Source of the DNA: Anaerolineae bacterium
Lineage (GTDB): Bacteria; Chloroflexota; Anaerolineae; Aggregatilineales; UBA3940
Direction: 5' to 3'
DNA: 64,000 bases
Assembly: GCA_016926255.1 (NCBI GenBank)
Contig: JAFGOY010000035.1
Span: 1 to 64,000 of the forward strand
Shown: positions 51,195-59,779 of the stretch, in pieces
Numbering within the stretch: position 1 is the stretch's first letter
Layout: the number at the start of each line of letters is the position of its first letter
Position numbers and translations under genes: made by a program
The notes under the pieces: model-generated
Told to the model about the DNA's origin: nothing
The model's database searches: none
What the model saw: the letters and a program-made list of their open reading frames with translations, nothing else

Positions 51195-53483
51195 TTACTC
51201 CTGCCGCCGATTTGATACAACCACCCGATCCCCAAACGCTCCCGACCACACGATCAGCACCAGCACCAGCGCCGCCTTGACATCCGCAGGGATCGCCGTC
51301 AGCCCTGCCGAGACGATCAGGAAGGCGATCATGCCCAGCCAGCCGATCACCAGCACCCCCGCGTGAATCAGCGGCTTTGACCGCACCAGCCGATCCCACA
51401 ACGCATCAATTCGATCCCAGCGCCCGCGCACCTGCGACGCAATCAGCCAGCCGGTGATCGCCGTCCACGCGGCGAAGATCAGGTGGTAGCCCGCAAACAC
51501 GACAAAGAAGTCCGGCTCGAAGCGCCCCAGGATCACCGGGTTGTGACTCTCGTGCTGCCACAGCAGCCGCGCCCCGTTGATCAGCGCCAGCCAGCCGATC
51601 ACCCCCGCCAGCACGATCAGCCAGCGGGCCAGCCGCTCCGATCTCAGGTCGACCGGCTCCGGGGCGGGGATCGACAGCTTATCGCTGCGCATTTTGACCA
51701 GCGCCCACACCATCCCGCCGATCAGCACCGCCGTCCACAGCCACGCGGCGGCGATCAGCCAGGGCCAGCCGCGCTCGACGATCTGCGGGGCGGCGGGTTC
51801 GGGCAGGTTCGGCGCGACGACGCGCATGTACTCGACACCGTCGAAGTTGACGATCAGCAGCGGCGTGATGTCGCCGTAAGCCTCCCACGCCGCCAGCCAG
51901 CGATCGGGCCGCAGCTTGCGCTGCGTGTTGACCGTGTTGAACACGTAGTAATCCAGGTCAAGCGTCGAGTCGCCTTCGAGCATCTGATAATCGCCCGCAT
52001 AATACTGGCTGATCGAGGTCAGCGATTTCGACTCCGCGCCGACCGAATCGGTGCTGAGGTCGGCCTGCTCGTGGATCGCGTTCATGATGTACAGGATGCC
52101 CTCGTTCTGATCGGCACCGATCTCGACCATGTCGATGGCAGTGCGATTCCCGCCGAACAGGTAGTTGTGATGCGCCCCGTAATCGGGCGCGAAGGGGATC
52201 AGCGTGATCGCCTGGAAGCCGACCGCCAGCGCGAGCGGTGCCGTATAGACCATCTTCGATAATCTGTCAGTCGCCGCGACCGAAAAATCCGTGCCGGTCG
52301 CCGCACGCTTAAGCAGATCGGCCAGCGCGACAAGCCCGGCAGCGGCGCAGATCGCCATGATCATCAGTGCAGGCAGCACGTAGCGCGGGTCCTGCTTGGC
52401 CCCGATCTCCATCTGGATGATGTAAAAGACGCCGAACGCGACCAGCAGCCAGTAGGTGACGGGTCGGATCGGGAAGCGAAGCCGCTTCCGGCCAATCGCG
52501 TAGCCGATGATCGACAGGAGCGTCCCGGTGAAGGTGACGAAGCTGGCTTTGTAAAACAGCGATACCGGGTAGAACAGCACGCCCGGGTGCTGAGTCTCGT
52601 TATAGAGCTGCCCGGCGAAGAAGCGCGGGTTGAGGTGCGGCTCGGCGACGTGTTTCGCCGCGTTGAAGTAGAGTTCGTTGAGGATGTAGTCCGGGTTGTC
52701 GATGAAGGCGGGCCACAGCAAAAAGGGCAACAGCGCGATAACGAACCACAGCAGGCCGGGCCGTACCAGCCCGATCCACGTTTCGCGCACAATCCAGCCG
52801 AGGCGTTTATCGGGGTGATCCCCCCATCCCGCCCGCAGCCGCATCAGCAGGACGACGCCGAGCGTCAGGCCGGTGTAGGGCACCAGGAAGACCGCCGGAG
52901 TCTTGGTCAGCAGCGCGAAGCCCGCCACGAGGCCCGACGCCACGAGGTGACGCAGCTTCCCCGATTGGGCGTAGAGCAAAATCAGCAGGCCGGAGAGGAT
53001 CATCAAAAAGGCGACCGGCGCGTCGACGTGGAACGACCGCGACTGTGACAGCACGAATGGGGAGAAGGTCAGCAGGCCGCAGGCGACCAGCGCGAAAGTC
53101 CAGCCGCCTAATCGACGCATCACGGCGGCAATCGCCGTATTCAACGCGGCGATCATCAGCGCAAGGCCCCACACGGCGACGACCATCTTGCAGCCATAGT
53201 CGGTGAGATAGGGCGGCGCGGCGACGTCGAGCAGCGCATCGAAGGCCGGTTTCGCGTGATCGTAAGCCTCAAGCGCCACCGCCCCGACCGCCATCGTCGT
53301 GTAGCCGGGGTGATACATCTGGTAGGTCTGCGGCCAGTCGGCTTCTTCGACCGCCTGCTCGAAGCGGATCGCGCGGGCAAGCCACTGCGGCGGACGCGAG
53401 ATCGGGTACCAGGCGTTGAGTAAGAACGTCACGATGAATATCGCGGCCAGAACCAGCGTTGATTGTCGGCGGGTAAGCTGCAT
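51195..53483 (-). CDS. GT39-like membrane glycosyltransferase (ArnT/PMT superfamily)
   Basis: 762 residues from the ATG at 53483 (GGAGAG upstream). First helix LAAIFIVTFLLNAWYPISRPP, then a loop with acidic residues (RFEQAVEEADWPQTYQMYHPGYTTMAV) of the PMT_2 GT-C type, about 12 helices in all, and a soluble segment (about 440-560) carrying VDYYVFNTVNTQRKLRPDRWLAAWE. These enzymes transfer sugars from polyprenyl-phosphate donors to proteins or lipids at the outer membrane face. Together with the DUF2723 and YfhO-like proteins it suggests active envelope glycosylation. Coupled to the small zinc-ribbon gene. Confidence 0.85.
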   Translation of the reverse strand: MQLTRRQSTLVLAAIFIVTFLLNAWYPISRPPQWLARAIRFEQAVEEADWPQTYQMYHPGYTTMAVGAVALEAYDHAKPAFDALLDVAAPPYLTDYGCKMVVAVWGLALMIAALNTAIAAVMRRLGGWTFALVACGLLTFSPFVLSQSRSFHVDAPVAFLMILSGLLILLYAQSGKLRHLVASGLVAGFALLTKTPAVFLVPYTGLTLGVVLLMRLRAGWGDHPDKRLGWIVRETWIGLVRPGLLWFVIALLPFLLWPAFIDNPDYILNELYFNAAKHVAEPHLNPRFFAGQLYNETQHPGVLFYPVSLFYKASFVTFTGTLLSIIGYAIGRKRLRFPIRPVTYWLLVAFGVFYIIQMEIGAKQDPRYVLPALMIMAICAAAGLVALADLLKRAATGTDFSVAATDRLSKMVYTAPLALAVGFQAITLIPFAPDYGAHHNYLFGGNRTAIDMVEIGADQNEGILYIMNAIHEQADLSTDSVGAESKSLTSISQYYAGDYQMLEGDSTLDLDYYVFNTVNTQRKLRPDRWLAAWEAYGDITPLLIVNFDGVEYMRVVAPNLPEPAAPQIVERGWPWLIAAAWLWTAVLIGGMVWALVKMRSDKLSIPAPEPVDLRSERLARWLIVLAGVIGWLALINGARLLWQHESHNPVILGRFEPDFFVVFAGYHLIFAAWTAITGWLIASQVRGRWDRIDALWDRLVRSKPLIHAGVLVIGWLGMIAFLIVSAGLTAIPADVKAALVLVLIVWSGAFGDRVVVSNRRQE

Positions 53484-53732
53484 GGATGATCTCTCCAAAG
53501 AATATCTCAGCGGGATATTGTATCAGGTCGGTGATGGGGTACCAATTGCCGGAGTTGATTCTTCCTTCCGGTGGAACGAGGTTTGCGTTTACCTGAATGG
53601 TAGACTACATTATCCAGACGGGGTCCGTACTGCACAGCACAATCCACAGACGATTCTTTACCGGTATTTTCCAACAACACCTTTATGCAGCCCTGTTCAC
53701 CTGCGATCAGGATGCCAGGATGGGAGATTCCA

Positions 53733-54695
53733 ATGACAGAGGATCAACAAACAACAAATCAATGTCCCAAATGCGAACTACCGCGCGAGGAAGGCAAAGA
53801 GTTCTGCCCCGAATGTGGCTACGAGTTCGCCACAGGTAAAGAGGGTGCCGGGCCGCACGAGTTCGCCTTCCCTGCGGTCGAAGACGCCTACGAACCCAGC
53901 GGCAAGACGACTGTTAGAGCGGTTCTGCTGATGCTCCTCTTTGGCTTCCTGGCCGGTCTGGTCGGGGGACCGCTGGCCTATCTGGTGATTGCCATCGCGG
54001 CGACTATCGGGGCATGGATCGCCAGTTCGGGCATCTGTATTGCCGGGTTAGCCGCCCTCGTGATCGCTATCGGGGCGTGGCTCATCGCACCGGCTGTCCT
54101 TGGCGGGGTAATCAGCTTGCTGGTCGGCAAAGCTGCCGAAATCGGCAAGAGCCGCAACCCGACCGATCGGACCGTGATTGCGCTCATCTCCGGCCTGGTC
54201 GGGTTTGGATCGTTTCTGGCCGTCTACTATTTCGCCCTCGGCCCGGATTCCTACGATTCATTCTTCGACTTACTGAAGCTGGGCTGGGTGTTGATCGCGG
54301 CGGTCGTCGTCGCCGCGGCGGGTGGTGCAGCGGAGGTTAAGCCTTTCTGTGAGGAATGCGAGGAATGGATGAAACGCCATGTGCTGGCCCGGCGGCCTAT
54401 CCGGCAGGAAAAGGACCTGCTCGACGTGCTCAACGCGGGCGACTTCGAGAAATTGAAGACGTTCCCCGCCGATCCGGTTGCTAAAAGCCATTGCAGCATC
54501 GACGTCTGGCACTGTGGCTGCGAGAACGCACAGAACTATGTCAACATGCATACCTTCCAGCACCGGTATAAATACGCCACCGACCGGAATACCAGGCAGG
54601 TGACTCAGGAGGATGTCGTCCAGGCGCGGCGGGTTTTCTCGAAGGCATTCCCGCACGCGCAGGTCAAGTCCCTGCTGGAGATGCCATCCGAATAA
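53733..54695 (+). CDS. Zinc-ribbon membrane protein
   Basis: 320 residues from the ATG at 53733 (GGGAGATTCC upstream). N-terminal zinc ribbon CPKCELPREEGKEFCPECGYEF (Cys pairs about 10/13 and 25/28), then four to five membrane helices (VLLMLLFGFLAGLVGGPLAYLVIAIAATIGAWI..., GLVGFGSFLAVYYFAL, WVLIAAVVVAAAGGAA) and a C-terminal soluble domain with further Cys pairs (PFCEECEEWMKRHVLARR and SIDVWHCGCENAQNY). Two metal sites flanking a membrane domain. No known function; may act as a membrane regulator or chaperone. Confidence 0.75.
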   Translation: MTEDQQTTNQCPKCELPREEGKEFCPECGYEFATGKEGAGPHEFAFPAVEDAYEPSGKTTVRAVLLMLLFGFLAGLVGGPLAYLVIAIAATIGAWIASSGICIAGLAALVIAIGAWLIAPAVLGGVISLLVGKAAEIGKSRNPTDRTVIALISGLVGFGSFLAVYYFALGPDSYDSFFDLLKLGWVLIAAVVVAAAGGAAEVKPFCEECEEWMKRHVLARRPIRQEKDLLDVLNAGDFEKLKTFPADPVAKSHCSIDVWHCGCENAQNYVNMHTFQHRYKYATDRNTRQVTQEDVVQARRVFSKAFPHAQVKSLLEMPSE

Positions 54696-54715
54696 GGGCG
54701 GCAAACTCGAAATCC

Positions 54716-54739
54716 GTGACCATCAGAGATGATGGTCAC
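54716..54739 (+). terminator. Hairpin after zinc-ribbon membrane protein
   Basis: GTGACCATCA-GAGA-TGATGGTCAC, a perfect 10-bp stem 20 bp past the stop; followed by TTCACTTCACTC, so the T run is interrupted. Confidence 0.6.
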
Positions 54740-54781
54740 TTCACTTCACTCAGGGTGTACGAATAACCTGTCGGGATACCA

Positions 54782-54976
54782 GGTTTGTGTTTTGCCCTCA
54801 CCACTGAATCCTCCTCGTGTGAATTGGCGCATGCCAATTCACTTAGCAATATGGGCAATCTGTTTGCCCATATTGCCACCCTCCTGCATGGCGAGGGGAC
54901 CTGAAAACGGCATTTCCCCTTCGCCATGAGGGAGAAGGGGACGGCGACCGGAGGTCGGCAGGGGATGAGGGCTAAC
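54782..54976. repeat. Composite repeat with three hairpins
   Basis: Three stems in a row: GTGAATTGGC-GCAT-GCCAATTCAC (54819-54842, 10 bp), GCAATATGGGCAA/TTGCCCATATTGC (54846-54858, 54864-54876, 13 bp perfect) and CGACC-GGA-GGTCG near 54947, framed by GCCCTCACCAC and GGGGATGAGGGC. The outer frame is related to 26223-26263. It occupies most of the 323-bp spacer between the zinc-ribbon protein and the Ser/Thr kinase. Confidence 0.7.
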
Positions 54977-55018
54977 AGTGAAATGAGCCACTGACTACTC
55001 GTTCGTAGCCCCCTTCAC

Positions 55019-56674
55019 TCACCGATCCAGGTTCCAGATTCGCAGATTATCGAAGCTGGCTTCCAGCCAGGTATCGGGCGCGAGGTTCTCGGCACCGAAC
55101 ATCAGCCGCCCCTGGCCGACGAGGTCGTCGGTTACCTCCAGGATGTGGCCGCCATTGACCAGGAACGCGAATCGATCACCCTGGGCGATGATGGTCAGGT
55201 GATTCGCGGCTCCTCCAAACCCCCGCGACGCCGTCACAAACTGGTCATCGGCCAGGGGCTGGTGATTCACGCCGTCATTCTTATAAAAACTGAGCAGGCC
55301 GTCGCTGTTCAATATCACGCCATAGTGCGGGTCCTGATCACCTTCGCGGTCATCAAAGCGTATGATCACAAAGATCGACCCCTCTTCGCCTTCGAGCAGC
55401 GTGGTATCGATCTCCAGCACGAAATCGGTCAGCAGCACTGATTCGGGGTAGCCGGGGCCGATGCAGCATTCCCCCTGCGGACGGTACGATGCCCGCACCC
55501 GGTACTCGCCATCCTGATAATCCCACCAATCGCCGCCGGGAAACGATCCCTCGCCCCAGCCGCTTCCGGGATCGTCGAAAGTGTCGACGTAATCAGGCTC
55601 CCGCCCCTCGATGCTTGCCTGCACCGCATCAACCCATTCCCCGGTGGGCAGCGTCTCGGTTGACGTCGACTCTTCGGTGGGTTTCGACCCGGCGAAGAGC
55701 GCCGACACGAGCGAGCGTCCGGTGCCGGTCAGCGCCAGCAGCAGCCCGCCGACGATCACCAGCGCCGCCACCAATGCCAGAATGATCGGCAGGGCGGATT
55801 TTGGTTTGCGTCGGGCGGGCGGCGCGATGTCGATGGTGGGTGACTGGGTGACATCGTCGCTGCTGCGGAGGGCGGCGGCGAACGCGTCGGCCAGCGCCGT
55901 GCAGGAAGGATAACGTGACGCGGGGTCTTTGGACAGCGCCTTCAGGACGACCGTCTCGACCGCTTCGGGCAGGTTGGGCCGGAACTGGCGGGGCAGTGGA
56001 AGGGGATCATAGAGATGTTTGTAGACGATGGCAACGGGCGTATCGGCCTGAAAGGGCGCGCTGCCGGTGAGCATCTCGTAAAGGACAATGCCCAGCGAAT
56101 ACTCGTCGCAGGCCGGGGTCAATTCCTGGCTGCCCTGGCACTGCTCAGGACTCATATAGGCGGGGGTACCGAGTAATTTCTCCCCGGTCAGATTCACCGA
56201 ATCCTCGATGATCTTGGCGATGCCGAAGTCCATCAGGTAGACGTTGTCACGGTCATCCATCAGCATATTGCTGGGCTTGATATCGCGGTGCAGCACGCCC
56301 CGTTCATGGGCATAGTCAAGGGCATCGGCCACCTGGCGCAGCACGCTGGCCGCCAGGGGCAGCGGCAGCCGGTCTTGCTCCAACCGCTCTTTGAGCGTAC
56401 CGGAAGGTAGATAGCGCATCACCAGGAAGGTGTATCCCCGGTCTTCGCCGTAGCTGTGAACCGGCAGGATGTGGGGATGTTCGAGGTGAGAAATGGCCTT
56501 TGCCTCGCGCTCGAAGCGCTGGCGGAACTCCGTGTCACGGGCATAGCGATCGGGCAGGACCTTCAGCGCGACATAGCGATCCATGGCGGCATCGTAGGCT
56601 TTGTACACCGTCGCCATGCCGCCCACGCCGACCTGTTCGACAATACGAAAACCACCCAGCGTTTCCCCGATCAT
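55019..56674 (-). CDS. Ser/Thr protein kinase with extracytoplasmic beta domain
   Basis: 551 residues from the ATG at 56674 (AAAGGAG upstream). Hanks-type kinase domain (8-275): glycine loop GVGGMATVYKA (16-26), Lys38, catalytic HRDIKPSN with Asp131, DFG (149-151) and SPE (175-177). A membrane helix follows (about 287-307), then a Ser/Thr/Glu linker and a C-terminal domain of about 190 residues with DTFDDPGSGWGEGSFPGGDWWDYQDGEYRV, resembling LamG/DUF1080-type carbohydrate-binding sandwiches. So a transmembrane receptor kinase sensing an outside ligand, possibly glycan. All catalytic residues are intact. Confidence 0.93.
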   Translation of the reverse strand: MIGETLGGFRIVEQVGVGGMATVYKAYDAAMDRYVALKVLPDRYARDTEFRQRFEREAKAISHLEHPHILPVHSYGEDRGYTFLVMRYLPSGTLKERLEQDRLPLPLAASVLRQVADALDYAHERGVLHRDIKPSNMLMDDRDNVYLMDFGIAKIIEDSVNLTGEKLLGTPAYMSPEQCQGSQELTPACDEYSLGIVLYEMLTGSAPFQADTPVAIVYKHLYDPLPLPRQFRPNLPEAVETVVLKALSKDPASRYPSCTALADAFAAALRSSDDVTQSPTIDIAPPARRKPKSALPIILALVAALVIVGGLLLALTGTGRSLVSALFAGSKPTEESTSTETLPTGEWVDAVQASIEGREPDYVDTFDDPGSGWGEGSFPGGDWWDYQDGEYRVRASYRPQGECCIGPGYPESVLLTDFVLEIDTTLLEGEEGSIFVIIRFDDREGDQDPHYGVILNSDGLLSFYKNDGVNHQPLADDQFVTASRGFGGAANHLTIIAQGDRFAFLVNGGHILEVTDDLVGQGRLMFGAENLAPDTWLEASFDNLRIWNLDR

Positions 56675-56815
56675 AGCCTGTTTGCTCCTTTGGTATCGCC
56701 GATTCAATTGTGTGCAGCTCAATATCAGTATAAACCCGATTAAGCCGGTTCGGATAGGGGAGGGCGGCGGCGAGGCTGAAGCCTTTAACCCTTTTTTTCT
56801 TTTTCCTCCCACCCC

Positions 56816-56863
56816 TTGACTTTTTTCATCCATGCGATAAAATTTACGGTGTATAATTTATAC
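56816..56863 (+). promoter_or_regulatory. Promoter and TetR operator of ABC-exporter operon
   Basis: TTGACT (56816-56821) and TAAAAT (56838-56843), spacer 16 bp, are followed at the start point by GTATAA-T-TTATAC (56851-56863), a 13-bp inverted repeat. It lies 32 bp before the TetR ATG and is well placed for autorepression. Confidence 0.6.
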
Positions 56864-56894
56864 GCTGTACAAGTTATCGACGAGGGAACTCGCT

Positions 56895-57557
56895 ATGCCG
56901 CGCCCTAAGCGCACCGAAGAAGAAATCGAAGAAATGCGCGAACGCATTCTGGATGCCGCTCACGGCATCCTGACCGAAGAAGGTCCTAACGCGCTTTCCA
57001 TCCGCGCTATTGCCGAGCGGGTCGGCGTTTCCCACATGGTGCTTTACACCTACTTTGATGACCGCGACGCGTTGTTCGCCGCGCTGATCAACCGGCAGCA
57101 CCAGCGCAAGCAGAAGAGTCACAACGCGCGGATGGCACGCGCTACAGAAGGCCAGACCCTCGACGTTATGCGCGAGGTGCTGCAATCCCGCATCGCTTTT
57201 GCCCGCGATCATCCCGAGATGTTTCGCTTCATCTGGCACATGCCCGAACACGCTCGCCGGATGCCGCCTCACCCTCGCCCTCACCCGGCCCAGGGCGATT
57301 GTCGACCGCGCATGGGCATCCACCGGGAGATCGACAACCTGTCCGAATTGATCCAGGTGGGCATCGATCAGGGTGTTTTTGCCCCCCGCGATCCGAATCT
57401 CGCCGCGATTGCCCTGCTGGGACTGATCAACGGAACGATGATCCTTTCACAGTTTCCCGGTATCCTCAAGGATGCGGCCCGCGCCGGTGACCTCGAGCAG
57501 GAAGTCGTCACCGCCGGGATGAATTATCTGACGTCATCGGAGGCAGGTGGCGATTGA
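56895..57557 (+). CDS. TetR-family regulator of ABC exporter
   Basis: 220 residues. HTH region RERILDAAHGILTEEGPNALSIRAIAERVGVSHMVLYTYFDDRDALFAALI (about 15-65) is typical TetR; the C-terminal half is helical ligand-binding with TetR_C_33-like content. GAGGGAAC precedes the ATG. It is followed, after a repeat-filled spacer, by two ABC half-transporter genes in the same direction, so it probably represses them until a substrate drug binds. Confidence 0.92.
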   Translation: MPRPKRTEEEIEEMRERILDAAHGILTEEGPNALSIRAIAERVGVSHMVLYTYFDDRDALFAALINRQHQRKQKSHNARMARATEGQTLDVMREVLQSRIAFARDHPEMFRFIWHMPEHARRMPPHPRPHPAQGDCRPRMGIHREIDNLSELIQVGIDQGVFAPRDPNLAAIALLGLINGTMILSQFPGILKDAARAGDLEQEVVTAGMNYLTSSEAGGD

Positions 57558-57591
57558 ACCCTACATCCACATTTGCCGATCTGGTTTTATG

Positions 57592-57765
57592 CACTGGAAA
57601 ACCAGTTGCCGGTCGCCGCAGCCGTATCAAACCAGGCCAGCCCAATCGCCCCCAGGTTTGGGGGAGATGGGCCGCAGGCCCAGAGGGGGCCGGATGTTTT
57701 GACGCAGTCAAAACTCCTATTTTTCAGCCGAAGGCTGATAGTCCGCGTAGCGCCAGAGGGGGTTG
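57592..57765. repeat. Modular palindromic repeat (type A, long)
   Basis: ACTGGAAAACCAGT, AATCGCCCCCAGGTTTGGGGGAGATG, GGGCCGCAGGCCC, AGAGGGGG, TTTTGACGCAGTCAAAA, CAGCCGAAGGCTG, CGCGTAGCGCCAGAGGGGG in series. Five of the units are small hairpins with 3-6 nt loops. It lies between tetR and the first ABC gene, so it could modulate the operon's read-through. Confidence 0.78.
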
Positions 57766-57846
57766 ACCGGCCTTAACCCGGCGGCTTCGGCCCCGTGATA
57801 TAATCTGTGACTTTGCAATTGTGTCTGATACAGGAATAGAAGGTAG

Positions 57847-59604
57847 ATGAAATATCTTAGAAGAATAACGAGCTACTTGAAACCATACCGGAACTGGATG
57901 CTGATCGCCTTTGGCCTGATCATCATCGAGGCACTGACCCAGTTGATCATCCCGCGCTTGCTGCAGTATGTGATCGACGCGGGGATCACCCCGCGCGTCA
58001 TGCGCGTGATCATCACCGGTTCGCTGCTGATGCTCGGCGCGGCAGCGATTGGCGCTTACGCCACCGTCCAGCGGGCTGTCTACGCCGCCCGCTTTTCCCA
58101 GTCGATGGCCTACGATATGCGCAACGACCTGTTCACGCGCATCCAGACCCTTTCCTTTGGCAATCTCGACCGCATCCAGACCGGCAACCTGATCACCCGC
58201 GTCTCCAACGACGTCGATCAGGTGCGGATGTTCACCAGTCTTGGCCTGATGCTGATCGTCCGTGCCCTGGTTCTGGTCGTAGGCAGTGTTGGCTTTCTGA
58301 TCGCCACCAATGCACGCCTGACGCTCATCGTCGCCGTGCTGTTTCCGCTGATCGGCGTGGTCTTTTACTTCGTCGCCCGGATTGCTCAGCCGTTGTTCAA
58401 GGAACTTCAGGCACGCCTGAGCATCCTCAACACCGTCACCCAGGAAAACCTGGCCGGTGCCGAAGTCGTCCGTGCTTTCGTTCAGGAATCCCACGAGATT
58501 GACCGCTTCGACCAGGCCAATACCAGCTTCACACAGCAGGCGCTCAAGGTCAACCGGCTGATGGCCACCGCTTTCCCGCTCATCTTCATGTTCACCAGCC
58601 TGGGGACGCTGGCGGCGCTGCTGCTGGGCGGGTTGCAGGTGATCAACACCACGATGACCGTTGGTGAATTGGTCGCCTTCAACAACTACCTGATGACCGC
58701 TTCCTTCCCAATCCTGATGCTGGGCATGATCCTCTCGATGATGCCCGCCGCTGACGCTTCCGCCGAGCGCATCCTCGAAGTCCTCGATACCGAGCCAGAA
58801 GTCAAAGAGGCCGATCATCCCCGCGATCCGGGCCAGATTGCCGGTCGAGTCACCTTCGAGAACGTCTCGTTTCATTACAACGGCAGTTCCGACTGTGAAG
58901 TCCTGTGCGACATCGATCTGGAGATCGACCCGGGCCAGCGGGTTGCTTTGCTGGGTGCCACCGGCTCCGGCAAGTCGACGCTCGTCAATCTCATTCCGCG
59001 TTTCTACGATGCGTCATCGGGCCGCGTGCTGATCGACGGAGTCGACGTGCGTGACCTGTCCGAAACGGCTTTGCGTGCGCAGATCGGCTTTGCCATGCAG
59101 CAAACGACACTTTTCAGCGGCACCGTCGCCGAAAACATCGCCTATGGTCGCCCCGATGCCCCGCGTGAGGAGATCATCGCGGCGGCGAAAGCGGCCCAGG
59201 CCCACGACTTCATCACCGCCATGCCCGAAGGCTACGACAGCAAAGTCGAGTCACGCGGCGCGAACCTTTCCGGTGGCCAGAAGCAGCGAATTGCCATCGC
59301 CCGCGCCCTGCTGATCGATCCTGCCATCCTGGTTTTCGACGACTCGACCAGTTCCGTTGATATGGACACCGAGTTCCGCATTCAGGAAGCGCTCGAAGAG
59401 TTGATGGAAGATCGGACGACGTTCATCATCGCCCAGCGGATCAGCAGTGTCCTTAACGCCGACAAAATCGTCATTCTCGACCGGGGCCGGATCACCGCCC
59501 AGGGCACGCACCGGGAGTTGATCAAGTCCAGCCCGATCTACCAGGACATCTATCGCTCGCAGCTTCGTGACGACGCGCTGGTTCAGGCTCCGGTGAGCGG
59601 CTAA
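57847..59604 (+). CDS. ABC exporter half-transporter A (degenerate site)
   Basis: 585 residues: six-helix ABC membrane domain (1-320) and nucleotide-binding domain. Walker A LLGATGSGKST, signature LSGGQKQRIAIARAL and Walker B ILVFDDSTSSVD, where the catalytic Glu is replaced by Asp499. The intact signature with a weakened Walker B marks the non-catalytic partner of heterodimeric exporters such as BmrCD or LmrCD. RBS AGAAGG lies just upstream of the ATG. Paired with the next gene. Exports drugs or lipids. Confidence 0.93.
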   Translation: MKYLRRITSYLKPYRNWMLIAFGLIIIEALTQLIIPRLLQYVIDAGITPRVMRVIITGSLLMLGAAAIGAYATVQRAVYAARFSQSMAYDMRNDLFTRIQTLSFGNLDRIQTGNLITRVSNDVDQVRMFTSLGLMLIVRALVLVVGSVGFLIATNARLTLIVAVLFPLIGVVFYFVARIAQPLFKELQARLSILNTVTQENLAGAEVVRAFVQESHEIDRFDQANTSFTQQALKVNRLMATAFPLIFMFTSLGTLAALLLGGLQVINTTMTVGELVAFNNYLMTASFPILMLGMILSMMPAADASAERILEVLDTEPEVKEADHPRDPGQIAGRVTFENVSFHYNGSSDCEVLCDIDLEIDPGQRVALLGATGSGKSTLVNLIPRFYDASSGRVLIDGVDVRDLSETALRAQIGFAMQQTTLFSGTVAENIAYGRPDAPREEIIAAAKAAQAHDFITAMPEGYDSKVESRGANLSGGQKQRIAIARALLIDPAILVFDDSTSSVDMDTEFRIQEALEELMEDRTTFIIAQRISSVLNADKIVILDRGRITAQGTHRELIKSSPIYQDIYRSQLRDDALVQAPVSG

Positions 59605-59670
59605 CAGCGAAAACACCGGAACGAGACGGATCGGCGAATGATTCGGCTATGACACATTCATCGATCCCGG

Positions 59671-59700
59671 TGGTAGGGGCGACCCTTGTGGTCGCCCGCC
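59671..59700. repeat. GGTAGGGGCGACC hairpin repeat
   Basis: GGTAGGGGCGACC-CTTGT-GGTCGCCC; the reverse complement form is at 50931-50957 (loop CTCTC) and a variant with arms GGGCGGGC/GCCCGCCC is at 61643-61667. It lies between the two ABC genes and may balance their expression. Confidence 0.65.
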
Positions 59701-59779
59701 CGTCATCAGTCACCGACTGGTCGACATAACGACAACAACCTGGGAGATTGATCCCCGGATTAAACAGGAGTAACACACT

